From: Clavibacter phaseoli
Lineage (GTDB): Bacteria; Actinomycetota; Actinomycetes; Actinomycetales; Microbacteriaceae
Length of the DNA stretch: 64,000 nucleotides
Direction: 5' to 3'
Assembly: GCF_021922925.1 (NCBI RefSeq)
Contig: NZ_CP040786.1
Location: 2,170,001-2,234,000 of the forward strand
Part shown: one piece after another, positions 1 to 7,759 of the stretch
How the letters are laid out: the number at the start of each line of letters is the position of its first letter
Position numbering within the stretch: the stretch's first letter is position 1
Notes under the pieces: model-generated
Databases searched by the model: none
What the model was told of the DNA's origin: nothing
What the model saw: the letters and a program-made list of their open reading frames with translations, nothing else
Made by a program: the position numbers and the translations under genes

Positions 1-326
1 TCGTCGACCGCGTGCGCGAGCCCGCGAGCTTCTCGGGCGGCGAGACGTTCTACGCCTCGCTCGCCCTCGCGCTCGGCCTCGCCGACGTCGTGCAGGCCGA
101 GGCGGGCGGGCTGCAGCTCGGCACGCTCTTCGTCGACGAGGGCTTCGGCACGCTGGATCCGGAGACCCTCGACGCCGTCATGTCCGAGCTCGGGCGCCTC
201 TCCTCCGACGGCCGCACGGTCGGCATCGTCAGCCACGTCGAGGAGCTCAAGCAGCGCGTGGCGGACCGGATCGAGGTCCGGCGCCGGGCGGACGGGTCGT
301 CGACGCTCACGTCGACGGTCAGCTGA
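1..326 (+). CDS. sbcC: Exonuclease SbcC, C-terminal fragment
   Basis: This is the last ~107 codons of an SMC/Rad50-like ATPase; the 5' part lies outside the window. The frame opens at base 3. Visible motifs are the ABC signature SFSGGE followed by the helix FYASLALALGLADVVQ, the Walker B/D-loop LFVDEGFGTLD and the switch histidine in IVSHVEEL. The GFGTLD D-loop and the signature spacing are typical of SbcC, the large subunit of the SbcCD nuclease that cuts DNA hairpins and double-strand ends. SbcD would be expected just upstream, outside the window. The stop overlaps the convergent small membrane gene by 8 bp. Another SMC-family ATPase is possible but less likely. Confidence 0.88.
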   Translation, partial: VDRVREPASFSGGETFYASLALALGLADVVQAEAGGLQLGTLFVDEGFGTLDPETLDAVMSELGRLSSDGRTVGIVSHVEELKQRVADRIEVRRRADGSSTLTSTVS

Positions 327-522
327 ACGGGTCGCGCCGCTTCGACGCGAGGTGCCGCCGCCAGTAGAAGGTCGCCCCGCCGCCGAGGCCCGCCGCGAGG
401 ACGAACGCGACCACGCCCACTATCCCGAGGCCGCCGCCCGTCTGCGCGGTGACGACGCCGAGGGCGACCATCACGAGGCACGAGCGCAGCAGGATGAAGG
501 CCAGGGACCGGTCGCTCGTCAT
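319..522 (-). CDS. Small two-helix membrane protein, unknown
   Basis: A 67-residue protein, MTSDRSLAFILLRSC onward, with two hydrophobic segments (about residues 7-27 and 31-50) and a basic C-terminal tail (WRRHLASKRRDPFS), so it is probably an inner-membrane protein with a cytoplasmic tail. I chose this ATG because a GAGAGG-like ribosome site precedes it and the upstream extension of the frame is Arg/Pro-rich shadow sequence. A -10-like TAGGCT lies on the minus strand at 579-584, giving a leader of about 50 nt. It converges on and overlaps the end of sbcC. I recognise no family; two-TM proteins of this kind are common as hypotheticals in Microbacteriaceae. Confidence 0.65.
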   Translation of the reverse strand: MTSDRSLAFILLRSCLVMVALGVVTAQTGGGLGIVGVVAFVLAAGLGGGATFYWRRHLASKRRDPFS

Positions 523-801
523 GCGGCGCCTCTCGGGAGTGCGGGTGCGGATGCGGTGGGGAGCCGACCGCGACGACGAGCCTAGGCGGCCCGGCCGTGC
601 GGATCCGGTGCGCGCGCGGGGCGCCCGCGGTGCGTCGCCGGGGCGCGCGCAGGAGGTCGGCGGCCCGGCCCGCCGCAACCGCCCGGGGGACGCGCTTTCG
701 CTCAGCGGATAGCCGCGGAGCGTCGACCCGCTCTCCGGCGGGGTCGCGCCGAAGGACTCTCACCTCGCGGCACCCCCGAGGGGCCCTGCCGCAGGAGCAC
801 C
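523..801. other. Intergenic region between divergent genes
   Basis: About 280 bp between the small membrane gene and the AraC-type regulator. It holds the minus-strand TAGGCT box noted for the membrane gene, a plus-strand TAGCCG at about 706-711 that could serve the regulator, and the ribosome site AGGAG at 793-797 in front of a tiny reading frame. I see no terminator, repeat or RNA gene. The stretch is as GC-rich as its neighbours. Confidence 0.5.
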
Positions 802-858
802 ATGCATGATGAGCGGGAGGGCGGAGACGACCGACGCCCAGAGACCGCAGGAACATGA
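802..858 (+). CDS. Possible 18-codon leader peptide coupled to the AraC-type gene
   Basis: ATG preceded by AGGAG with 4-nt spacing, encoding MHDEREGGDDRRPETAGT and ending in TGA that overlaps the downstream ATG as ATGA. The AGGA near its end also serves the downstream start. The arrangement is that of translational coupling or an upstream ORF. The peptide is charged, with no run of one regulatory amino acid, so classical attenuation is not indicated. Such a short frame can occur by chance; the ribosome site and the exact 4-bp overlap are the evidence for it. Confidence 0.4.
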   Translation: MHDEREGGDDRRPETAGT

Positions 859-2168
859 CCACCACGCTGACCCCCGCCGGAACGAGGGATCCCTCGCGCC
901 GCCCGCGCACGCCGCACGCCGAGACCGCCGCGTCCGACGCCGCGTCGCTCGTCGCGCCGTCGCCGACCGCCGCGTCCGCGCGCGGCTCCCTCGCCGACGC
1001 CGCGTCGACCGAGACCTCCTCGCTGGGCACCGGATCGCTCTCGCTCGTCGCCGGTGCCGGCGCCGCCGTCATGGGCATGGCCGCCGACGCGGCCGCCACC
1101 CGCAGCACCCCGTCCGCGAGCGTGGATCCCGCCCTGCTCGACGCACCCGCGGCAGCGACGGCGGCACCCGCAGCGCCCGCCGACACGGCCGCCGCCCCCG
1201 CGCCCACCCCCGCCGACGCCTCCACGGAGCCCTTCCTCCGCGCCGTCATGGCCGGCGCCGACATCGACGAGGCCACCGCGAGCTTCGGCGCCGTGCTCGA
1301 GGGGATCCGCTTCGCGCCCGACCGCCGCACGAACTCCTTCTCCTACCGCTACGCCGTCCTCGGCGGCGATCGCGTCACCCTCCGCACCTCGCGCATCGCG
1401 GGCACGCAGTGGGCCGAGAGCCCCCAGCGCCCGGAGCACGTGGTCACCTGGTTCCTCGAGGGGCAGGTCACGGTCGACCGCGGATCCCGCGCCGTCACCT
1501 CCCGCGGCCAGCTCCCCTTCCTCTTCCCCACCGGCCGCCCGTTCCAGTACCAGGCGAGCGCCACCCGGCAGAACTGCGTCCACCTCGATGCGGCCTTCCT
1601 GGAGCAGACCGCGACCGAGTTCCACCACGGACCCGCGCGCCCGCTGCTGTTCGAGCACCGCAGCGTGCCGACCGCCGAGACGGCGGCCGTCTGGCGGCAG
1701 GCGGTCGCCGCCGCGGCCCCGATCATCACGGATCCCGACGCGTCGCCCCTCATGCGCCTCGAGGCCGACCTGTCGCTGGCCCGCGCCACGCTCCGCCTCT
1801 TCCCCTGGGACGACGTCGAGCTGCCGGACGAGCTGCGCGCGCCGCGCATGGCCCACATCCGCGTGGCCGTGGAGTACCTGCACCACAACGCGCACCTGCC
1901 CATCACGCCCGCCGAGGCCGCGGCCGCCGCGGGCATCTCCACGCGCGTGCTCCAGCTCGCGCTCCGCCGCCACCACGGCCAGACGCCCACCGAGTACCTG
2001 CGCGGGATCCGCCTGCGCCGCGTGCGCGCGCAGCTCCTGGACGCGACGCCCACCACCACGACCGTCCGCAGCGTCGCCGAGGAGTGGGGCTTCGCGCACC
2101 TCGGCCGGTTCGCGGCGTCGTACGCGGGCGCGTTCGGCGAGCTGCCGAGCGAGACCCTGCGGAGCTGA
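855..2168 (+). CDS. AraC-family transcriptional regulator with long Ala-rich N-terminus
   Basis: A 437-residue protein. The last ~110 residues form two helix-turn-helix units typical of AraC/XylS: the first around ITPAEAAAAAGISTRVLQLA and the second around TVRSVAEEWGFAHLGRFAA, with the linker GQTPTEYLRGIRLRRVRAQL. Residues ~130-300 resemble the AraC-binding-like N-domain found in many actinobacterial members (FLEGQVTVDR, LFPTGRPFQY). The first ~120 residues are low-complexity Ala/Thr/Ser/Pro with no predicted fold, which is unusual for the family (typically ~320 residues). The start has AGGA at 849-852 upstream and is coupled to a possible 18-codon leader. The target is unknown. An internal start near residue 85 (GTG/ATG-rich region) would give a normal-sized protein. 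Confidence 0.88.
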   Translation: MTTTLTPAGTRDPSRRPRTPHAETAASDAASLVAPSPTAASARGSLADAASTETSSLGTGSLSLVAGAGAAVMGMAADAAATRSTPSASVDPALLDAPAAATAAPAAPADTAAAPAPTPADASTEPFLRAVMAGADIDEATASFGAVLEGIRFAPDRRTNSFSYRYAVLGGDRVTLRTSRIAGTQWAESPQRPEHVVTWFLEGQVTVDRGSRAVTSRGQLPFLFPTGRPFQYQASATRQNCVHLDAAFLEQTATEFHHGPARPLLFEHRSVPTAETAAVWRQAVAAAAPIITDPDASPLMRLEADLSLARATLRLFPWDDVELPDELRAPRMAHIRVAVEYLHHNAHLPITPAEAAAAAGISTRVLQLALRRHHGQTPTEYLRGIRLRRVRAQLLDATPTTTTVRSVAEEWGFAHLGRFAASYAGAFGELPSETLRS

Positions 2169-2187
2169 CCCGGGCGGGAGGGCCGAC

Positions 2188-2204
2188 GCGAGCTGGGAGC
2201 TCGC
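2188..2204 (+). terminator. Short hairpin after the AraC-type gene
   Basis: GCGAGCT, a 3-nt GGG loop, then AGCTCGC: a perfect 7-bp stem 20 bp after the stop codon. No T-tract follows, which is common in high-GC actinobacteria. The stem is modest, so this is a tentative terminator. Confidence 0.4.
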
Positions 2205-2213
2205 CGCACTAAG

Positions 2214-2243
2214 TTGCACACGTGTGTGCAGGATCGCTAGCCT
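2214..2243 (+). promoter_or_regulatory. Promoter and overlapping operator of the TetR / pseudo-ABC / YhgE operon
   Basis: A -35-like TTGCAC (2214-2219), 18-bp spacer and -10-like TAGCCT (2238-2243) stand exactly 6 nt before the ATG, so the mRNA is probably leaderless. The -35 is embedded in TGCACACGTGTGTGCA (2215-2230), whose central CACACGTGTG is a perfect palindrome. That is a good candidate binding site for the TetR protein encoded immediately downstream, implying autoregulation of the whole operon. The binding itself is inferred. Confidence 0.65.
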
Positions 2244-2249
2244 GGTCGC

Positions 2250-2936
2250 ATGACGCCTCTCGCCTCCCCGCGCGCGCCCCGCAAGGACGCCGCGACCAAC
2301 CGCCAGGCCCTCGTCGACGCGGCGGTCGTCGCGCTCGACCGCGACCCGGACGCCTCCCTCGAGACCATCGCCGCCGCCGCCGGCCTCAGCCGCCGCGCCG
2401 TCTACGGCCACTTCGCCACGCGCGACGACCTGGTGCGCGAGGTGCTGCAGCGCGGCGCCCGGCGCATCGTCGAGTCGCTGGCCGGGATCACGCACGACGA
2501 CAGCCGGATCCACGTGGCGCTCATCGGCGCCCGGCTCTGGGCCGAGGTCGAGCAGGTGCGCGTGATGGCCCGGGTGGCCGTCCGCGGGCCGCTCGCGCGC
2601 GAGGTCGGCACCGAGCTGGCGCCGCTACGGGCCGAGCTGCAGCGGGTCGTCGAGCGCGGGATCGCGGCGGGCGAGCTGCGCGGCGACATCCCCGCGCCGA
2701 CGCTCGCGCGCCTCATCGAGGGCGGCGCGCTCGCGGTGCTCGACGAGGCGACGCGCAGCGACATCGGCCGCACCGAGGGCCACTCCCTCGTGATCCTCAC
2801 CTCGCTCGCCCTCTGCGGCCTCGACTGGCGCGCGGCGGGCGAGCTCATCACCGCCACCCCGGAGCTCCGCGAGGCCGCGCCGCGCGCCACCGACGCCGCT
2901 GCCCCTGCCACCGCCCGGACGGAGGCCGCGTCGTGA
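2250..2936 (+). CDS. TetR-family transcriptional regulator
   Basis: A 228-residue protein with an N-terminal TetR helix-turn-helix at about residues 12-58 (LETIAAAAGLSRRAVYGHFATRDDL, quoted here only as family-typical GLSRRAVYGHF) and an all-helical C-terminal ligand domain. The C-terminus ends in an Ala/Thr/Pro tail. It is first gene of an operon: the next gene starts on its stop (GTGA overlap). A palindrome sits over its own -35 region. TetR proteins usually repress and respond to small molecules; here the likely targets are its own operon, i.e. the dead ABC-like protein and the YhgE/Pip membrane protein. The inducer is unknown. Confidence 0.92.
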   Translation: MTPLASPRAPRKDAATNRQALVDAAVVALDRDPDASLETIAAAAGLSRRAVYGHFATRDDLVREVLQRGARRIVESLAGITHDDSRIHVALIGARLWAEVEQVRVMARVAVRGPLAREVGTELAPLRAELQRVVERGIAAGELRGDIPAPTLARLIEGGALAVLDEATRSDIGRTEGHSLVILTSLALCGLDWRAAGELITATPELREAAPRATDAAAPATARTEAAS

Positions 2937-3601
2937 TCGTCACGCTGACCGACGCGCGCGTCGGCGACGGCCCCGCGCCCGCCCTCCCTGCGATCTCGCT
3001 CTCCTACGGCGGCCCGGATCCGGTGGTCGCGATCGCCGAGACCGAGCTGCGCCCCACCGTCCTCTCCCTCGTGGCCTCCGGCCGCATGCGCATCGACGGC
3101 GGATCCCTCGCCCTCGACGGCGACGACTCGTCCGGGGTCGCCCTGCGCGTCGCCGAGCGGGTCGCGCTCGTGGACACCCCGCGGATCAACGAGCCCGCCG
3201 ACGACGTCACGCTCCGCGCGGTCGTCGCCGAGGAGCTCGCCCTCGCCGGGCACCGCTCGGGCCGGCACGAGGTCGGCGTGATCCTCGACGACCAGGGCCT
3301 CGCCGACCTGGCGCGCGCCCCGTTCTCGGCCGTCCCCGCGGTCGCCCGGATCCGCCTCCTCACCACGCTCGCCGCCTCGCGCGCGGGCGTCGAGGCCGTC
3401 GTCGTCACCTCGCCCGAGCGGCACGGCGGCGCGGTGGCCGAGTGGATGCGCGTCCTGCGCGACCTCGGCCGCTCCGGCACCGGCGTCCTCGTCGTCACGA
3501 GCGAGGCCGCCGCGGAGGCCATCGCCGCGCTCCCCGCCGACGACCCGGTCGCCGCCCCCGACTCCCCCACCCCCTCGATCGACGGAACGCAGACCCGATG
3601 A
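2933..3601 (+). CDS. Degenerate ABC-ATPase-like protein lacking catalytic motifs
   Basis: A 222-residue protein, GTG start overlapping the TetR stop. Its layout follows an ABC nucleotide-binding domain, but every catalytic site is replaced. The strand and Walker A position read VVAIAETELRPTVLSLVASG (31-50), with no P-loop glycines or lysine. RMRIDGGSLALDG (51-63) matches the usual 'sGev.ldG' strand. The signature region is APFSAVPAVARIRLL (129-143) instead of LSGGQ. Walker B is GVEAVVVTSPERHGG (152-166) with T-S in place of D-E. The switch strand is GVLVVTSE (184-191) with Ser for His. It therefore should not hydrolyse ATP. It overlaps the YhgE/Pip gene by ATGA, which suggests a structural or regulatory partner of that membrane protein. 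The alignment was made by eye; fold prediction would settle it. Confidence 0.75.
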   Translation: MIVTLTDARVGDGPAPALPAISLSYGGPDPVVAIAETELRPTVLSLVASGRMRIDGGSLALDGDDSSGVALRVAERVALVDTPRINEPADDVTLRAVVAEELALAGHRSGRHEVGVILDDQGLADLARAPFSAVPAVARIRLLTTLAASRAGVEAVVVTSPERHGGAVAEWMRVLRDLGRSGTGVLVVTSEAAAEAIAALPADDPVAAPDSPTPSIDGTQTR

Positions 3602-5703
3602 GACTCATCCCCCTGGTGCGCGCCGAGCTGACGCGCCTCACCGCCACCACCATGTCCAAGGTCGCGCTCGTCGCGCTCGTGCTGGTGCCCGTGCTCTACG
3701 GCGGCCTGTACCTCTGGGCGAACCAGGATCCGTACAGCAGCCTCGACAGGGTCCCCGCCGCGCTCGTCGTCGCGGACCAGGGCGCGACCGTCGACGGGGA
3801 GCCGGTCGACTACGGCGCCGACGTCGCGAAGGACGTCCTCGACGACGCCTCGTTCGACTGGCACGAGGTCTCCTCCGCGGAGGCGCGCACGGGCCTCGAG
3901 GACGGCACCTACGACTTCACGCTGACCATCCCGGCCGGCTTCTCGGCGGCGCTCTCCTCCTCCTCGGGCACGGATCCGCAGCAGGCCCGCGTAATCATGG
4001 CCACCGACGACGCGAACAGCTACCTCGCGACGACCATCGCGCAGCAGGCCGGCGCCCGGATCACGAAGTCGGTCGCCTCGCGCGTCGGCACGGAGGCCGC
4101 GGGCAAGCTCCTGCTCGGCCTCGCGGACGTGCGCTCCAGCCTCGGCGACGCCGCCTCGGGCGCGCAGCAGCTCGTCGACGGGACCGCCACCGCGCGCTCC
4201 GGCGCCGACTCGCTGGCGGACGGGAACGGGAAGCTCGCGACGGGCGCCGACTCGCTCTCCTCCGGCCTCGGGCAGCTCCGCTCGGGCACCGCGCAGCTCC
4301 CCGCGCAGACGCAGCAGCTCGCGACGGGCGCCGACCAGGTCGCGGACGGCGCATCCACGCTCTCCTCCGGCGCGAACGACCTGTCCGCGGGCGCCGCCGC
4401 GCTCACCCCGGGCGCGCAGCAGGTCGCGGCAGGCGCGCGCCAGGTGGCCGACGGGAACGCGCAGATCGCCGCGCTCGGATCCACCGCCTCGCAGGGCGCC
4501 GACGACCTCGCGTCGCGGGTCCCCGCCATCCGCCAGGCCATCGTCGACCGGATGACCGCGGCGGGCATCCCCCAGGACCAGATCGACCGGGATCTGCAGG
4601 ACCTCGACGGGCTCGGCACGGGCATCACGCAGGCCGCCGCGAAGACCGACGGCCTCAGCGCGCAGCTCACGAAGCTCGCCACCGGCAGCGAGCAGGTCGC
4701 CCAGGGCAGCGCGCAGGTCGCCGACGGCGCCGAGAAGCTGCAGACCGGATCCGCCGCGCTCGCCACCGGCGCGGGCACGCTCGCGTCCGGCAGCCGCCAG
4801 GTCGCGGACGGCGCCGACGCGCTGGCGAAGGCATCGCCCGCCCTCGCCGACGGGATCGCGCAGGCCGCCGACGGCAGCGCGACACTCGCCACCGGCGCGC
4901 ACTCCGCGGCCGACGGCGCGACCTCGCTCGCGACCGGCCTCGGCACGCTGCAGGACGGCGCGACGAAGCTGCGCGACGGGCTCGACTCCGGGCTCGACCA
5001 GATCCCCGCGTCCACCGAGGCCCAGCGCGGCGCGCAGGCCGACACGATCGGCGACCCGGTCGCGCTGCGGCAGGACGCCGTGACGCAGGCCGGCGAGTAC
5101 GGCGCCGGGCTCGCGCCGTTCTTCATCAGCCTCGCGGCGTGGATCGGGATCTACGCCCTGTTCCTCATCGTCAAGCCGCTGTCGCGCCGCGCGATCACGG
5201 CCCGGAAGGCGCCGCTCCGGATCACGCTCGCCGGCTGGCTGACGCCCGCGCTCCTCGGCGTCGTGCAGATGGCCGGCCTCTACGCGATCGTCGCCGGCGC
5301 GCTCGGCTTCCGCATCGCCCACCCGCTCGCCATGTACGGGACCATGGTGCTCGCCTCGATCACGTTCGCGGCCATCATCCTGGCGCTCAACGTGCTGCTC
5401 GGCAGCGTCGGCCAGTTCCTCGGGCTGGTGCTCATGGTCGTGCAGCTCGTCACCGCGGGCGGCACGTTCCCCTGGCAGACCCTGCCCGGCCCGCTCGCCG
5501 CGCTGCACCACGTGCTCCCGATGAGCTACGCGGTGGATGCGCTGCGGCAGCTCATGTACGGCGGCGACCTCGGGCAGGCGGCCCAGGACGCCGGCGTGCT
5601 CGCGCTGTGGCTGGTCGCGGGACTCGCGGTGGCGCTGGCCGGGGCGATCCGGATCACGTCGCACCGCACGCTGCGCGACCTCCGTCCGTCGCTCATCGGC
5701 TGA
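3598..5703 (+). CDS. YhgE/Pip-domain membrane protein (ABC-2-like permease)
   Basis: A 701-residue protein. It has one N-terminal membrane helix (about 20-42, ending LYGGLYLWANQDPY, the YhgE/Pip hallmark), then a long extracytoplasmic region, then five C-terminal membrane helices (about 505-690) with the ABC-2-like segment. Residues ~175-495 hold many degenerate repeats of the type L-x2-GA-x2-L/V-x-DGA (e.g. QVADGASTLSSGANDLSAG), predicted as a long helical stalk. Relatives include the phage infection protein Pip of lactococci and YueB-like receptors, and some act in export. The ATG overlaps the stop of the ATPase-like gene, so the two are translationally coupled. Function here is unknown; export across the envelope is the best guess. 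Confidence 0.9.
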   Translation: MRLIPLVRAELTRLTATTMSKVALVALVLVPVLYGGLYLWANQDPYSSLDRVPAALVVADQGATVDGEPVDYGADVAKDVLDDASFDWHEVSSAEARTGLEDGTYDFTLTIPAGFSAALSSSSGTDPQQARVIMATDDANSYLATTIAQQAGARITKSVASRVGTEAAGKLLLGLADVRSSLGDAASGAQQLVDGTATARSGADSLADGNGKLATGADSLSSGLGQLRSGTAQLPAQTQQLATGADQVADGASTLSSGANDLSAGAAALTPGAQQVAAGARQVADGNAQIAALGSTASQGADDLASRVPAIRQAIVDRMTAAGIPQDQIDRDLQDLDGLGTGITQAAAKTDGLSAQLTKLATGSEQVAQGSAQVADGAEKLQTGSAALATGAGTLASGSRQVADGADALAKASPALADGIAQAADGSATLATGAHSAADGATSLATGLGTLQDGATKLRDGLDSGLDQIPASTEAQRGAQADTIGDPVALRQDAVTQAGEYGAGLAPFFISLAAWIGIYALFLIVKPLSRRAITARKAPLRITLAGWLTPALLGVVQMAGLYAIVAGALGFRIAHPLAMYGTMVLASITFAAIILALNVLLGSVGQFLGLVLMVVQLVTAGGTFPWQTLPGPLAALHHVLPMSYAVDALRQLMYGGDLGQAAQDAGVLALWLVAGLAVALAGAIRITSHRTLRDLRPSLIG

Positions 5704-5720
5704 TCCCGCGCTCGGCCCGT

Positions 5721-5754
5721 CGCCCGCCCGCCTGATAGACAGGTCGGGCGGGCG
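5721..5754 (+). terminator. Terminator after the YhgE operon
   Basis: CGCCCGCCCG-CCTG pairs with CAGG-t-CGGGCGGGCG around an ATAGA loop: a 14-bp stem with one bulged T, starting 17 bp after the stop codon. It separates the YhgE operon from the next gene. Confidence 0.7.
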
Positions 5755-5781
5755 CGCCGGCGTCCGCGGAGAGGGCGGATC

Positions 5782-6462
5782 GTGTCATTCCTCGAGGACC
5801 GGGCGCCCTGGGGGTCGCCCGTCGTGCCGGGCATCCCGCTGCCGCCCTTCGCCGACGAGGCGGCGCACACGCGCTACGTGCGCATGCTGCAGACGCACCT
5901 CGCGCTCGTCGACGGCGGCGGGCCCGAGCTGCCGACCGTCGCGCTGGCCGTGGCGCTCGAGCGCCCGCGGTACCCCGCCCCCGGATCCGACCCCCGGCGC
6001 CTCACGCCGCTCGAGCTCTCGGTGAGCCTCACGTCGTGGTTCCCCGCGCCGTGGACGCCCGATGCCCTGGCGGACGCGCTCGTCGACGCCCCCTACGGCG
6101 GTCCGAGGCGCACGCGCGACGGCTGGCGCTGGATGGGCGATCCCGACTTCGCGGCCGCCCCCGCTCGCGGCGGCGGCTGGACCGTGACCCGCCATGAGCG
6201 CGGCGACGTCGACACCGCGCACCTCGCCGACGACCGCGACCTCGTGGTGCTCTGGCTGTCGCATCACCGCGGCCGCTTCGGCTACCCGCTTGCGCACGCG
6301 CACGACGACGCGGATGTCGCCGCGCTCGCCCCCGCCTCCCTCGCCGTGATCCGCAGCGACGCCGTCGACGCCGCGTTCCCGTACCGCGCGACGTGGCGCG
6401 AGGAGCGCGACCGGGCGCTGGCAGCGGCGCGCGCGGCTGACGGCGGCGGCGGCGCGCGCTAG
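5782..6462 (+). CDS. Hypothetical protein
   Basis: A 226-residue soluble protein with no signal peptide or membrane segment. The GTG start is preceded by GAGAGGG. The sequence is rich in Trp, Pro and Arg (e.g. SLTSWFPAPWTPDALADAL, GWRWMGDPDF), with an acidic HAHDDADVAALAP stretch. I do not recognise a family. The coding signal is good (G/C at third positions, proper protein-like composition) and it is flanked by a terminator upstream. It converges on the next gene with a 4-bp overlap of stop codons. Confidence 0.75.
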   Translation: MSFLEDRAPWGSPVVPGIPLPPFADEAAHTRYVRMLQTHLALVDGGGPELPTVALAVALERPRYPAPGSDPRRLTPLELSVSLTSWFPAPWTPDALADALVDAPYGGPRRTRDGWRWMGDPDFAAAPARGGGWTVTRHERGDVDTAHLADDRDLVVLWLSHHRGRFGYPLAHAHDDADVAALAPASLAVIRSDAVDAAFPYRATWREERDRALAAARAADGGGGAR

Positions 6463-6740
6463 ATCGCGTCGAGCTCGCGCCGGTCGCGGCGACCGCCCAC
6501 GCGGATCCCCGCCCAGAACGCGAGCGCGACCAGGCCGAGGGCCAGCACGCCGGCCGCGACGAGCGTGCCGGTCGAGAGGATGTGCGCACCCGGCGAGTAG
6601 ACCTCCCCCGATTCCGGGGCGTAGCCGAAGAAGCCCAGGGTGACCGGCTGCATCAGCGACCAGATGAGCGCCACCGCCCCGCCCACCACGGCGAGCGCCG
6701 CGACCACGAGCAGCGCGGTCATGCGGATCCGGCCGCTCAC
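6459..6740 (-). CDS. Small two-helix membrane protein
   Basis: A 93-residue protein with two clear hydrophobic segments (about 8-30 and 57-78), an extracytoplasmic loop (FFGYAPESGEVYSPGAHI) and a basic C-terminus (GGRRDRRELDAI). It starts with GTG overlapping the stop of the HD-domain gene (GTGA), so it is co-transcribed and translationally coupled with it. An internal ATG six codons later is an alternative start. No family recognised. Confidence 0.7.
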   Translation of the reverse strand: MSGRIRMTALLVVAALAVVGGAVALIWSLMQPVTLGFFGYAPESGEVYSPGAHILSTGTLVAAGVLALGLVALAFWAGIRVGGRRDRRELDAI

Positions 6741-7342
6741 GCGAGGCGCTCCAGCGGGTTCTCGGCGAGCTTCCGCACGAGGCCGCCGTCGACGAGGCGG
6801 CGGGCGGCCGTGTCGGGCTTCCGCTCCGCCTGGTCGCGCACGCACGCGCCGAACTCGGCGGCGAGCGCCCCGCGCGGGTGGGCAGCGAGCACCTCGCGGA
6901 GGAACGCCTCGGGCAGCGCGTCGGGCCGGGCGCCGGAGATGTCGAGGCCGGTCGCGACCTCCAGGAGGTGCCCCTCGACGTCGAGCTCGGGATCCACCGA
7001 GGGCCAGTTGTGCCGCACGATCGCGTCGAGCACGCGCTGCCGCCGCGCGGCGGGCCAGCCGGCGCCGGCCGTGAGCGCGACGCCCACGTGCCCGCCCGCG
7101 TGCTCGTACGAGACCGTGTGGTTGTCGAACTCGGTGACCGTGCCGATGTCGTGCAGCACGGCGGAGACGTAGAGGATCTCGTGGTCCACGTCCGCGAGCC
7201 CCTCGACCACGGCGAACGCCTCGGCCCACAGCCACGAGCGGATCCCGTGGGCGGTGATCGCAGCGGACTGGTGGGAGGTCGCGAGCTCGAGGGCCCCGCG
7301 GGCGGCGGCCGTGTCGGGCACGGGAAAGTCGGCGATGCGCAT
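6737..7342 (-). CDS. HD-domain protein, cyanamide-hydratase-like
   Basis: A 201-residue protein with an HD-superfamily metal site: His32 (AHGIRSW), His64-Asp65 (AVLHDIG), and downstream His/Asp residues in EHAGGHVGVAL. HD proteins of this size are typically metal-dependent phosphohydrolases; the arrangement S-H-x-W...LHDIG...H-x3-H is closest to the group annotated as cyanamide hydratase-like. The substrate cannot be read from the sequence. An in-frame ATG five codons upstream is equally possible as start. It is divergent from the VOC gene, whose start is 36 bp away, and leads a two-gene operon with the small membrane protein. Confidence 0.8.
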   Translation of the reverse strand: MRIADFPVPDTAAARGALELATSHQSAAITAHGIRSWLWAEAFAVVEGLADVDHEILYVSAVLHDIGTVTEFDNHTVSYEHAGGHVGVALTAGAGWPAARRQRVLDAIVRHNWPSVDPELDVEGHLLEVATGLDISGARPDALPEAFLREVLAAHPRGALAAEFGACVRDQAERKPDTAARRLVDGGLVRKLAENPLERLA

Positions 7343-7378
7343 GGCCCATGCTGGCATGCCGGCGGATACGGTTCTCGC

Positions 7379-7759
7379 ATGATCCGGCTGCAGAACGTCA
7401 CCTACCTCGTCCGCGACCACGACGAGGCGCTGGCGTTCCTGGTCGACGCGCTGGGCTTCGTCGTGCGCCAGGACGAGACGAGCGCGACCGGATGGCGCCG
7501 CGTCGTGGTGGGGCCCGAGGGCCAGGGAGTCGGCCTCGTCCTGGCGCTCGGCGACGACCCCGAGCGCGTGGGACGCCAGGCGGGGGACGACGTCGCGTTC
7601 TTCCTCGAGACCGACGACTTCGCCGCCCAGCACGCGCGCATGCTCGCGCACGGCGTCGTGTTCCGCGAGGAGCCGCGTCACGAGCCCTACGGCACCGTCG
7701 CGATCTTCGAGGACCCGTACGGAGCGCCGTGGGACCTCATCCAGCCGCCCGTCGCGTGA
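7379..7759 (+). CDS. VOC-family protein (glyoxalase/bleomycin-resistance fold)
   Basis: A 126-residue, single-domain protein of the vicinal-oxygen-chelate fold. It opens with LQNVTYLVRDHDEALAFLVD and ends with the family's second half YGTVAIFEDPYGAPWDLIQ. Such proteins bind or transform small molecules with or without a metal; the substrate is unknown. A -10-like TACGGT (7367-7372) stands exactly 6 nt before the ATG, so it is probably leaderless. The following gene starts on its stop codon. Confidence 0.87.
   Translation: MIRLQNVTYLVRDHDEALAFLVDALGFVVRQDETSATGWRRVVVGPEGQGVGLVLALGDDPERVGRQAGDDVAFFLETDDFAAQHARMLAHGVVFREEPRHEPYGTVAIFEDPYGAPWDLIQPPVA

Noticed and set aside
4130..5000. Repetitive stretch resembling a tandem or CRISPR-like repeat
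   Set aside because: The repeats are degenerate, follow the reading frame of the YhgE/Pip stalk and vary in spacing, so they encode a repeated protein pattern rather than a DNA repeat array.
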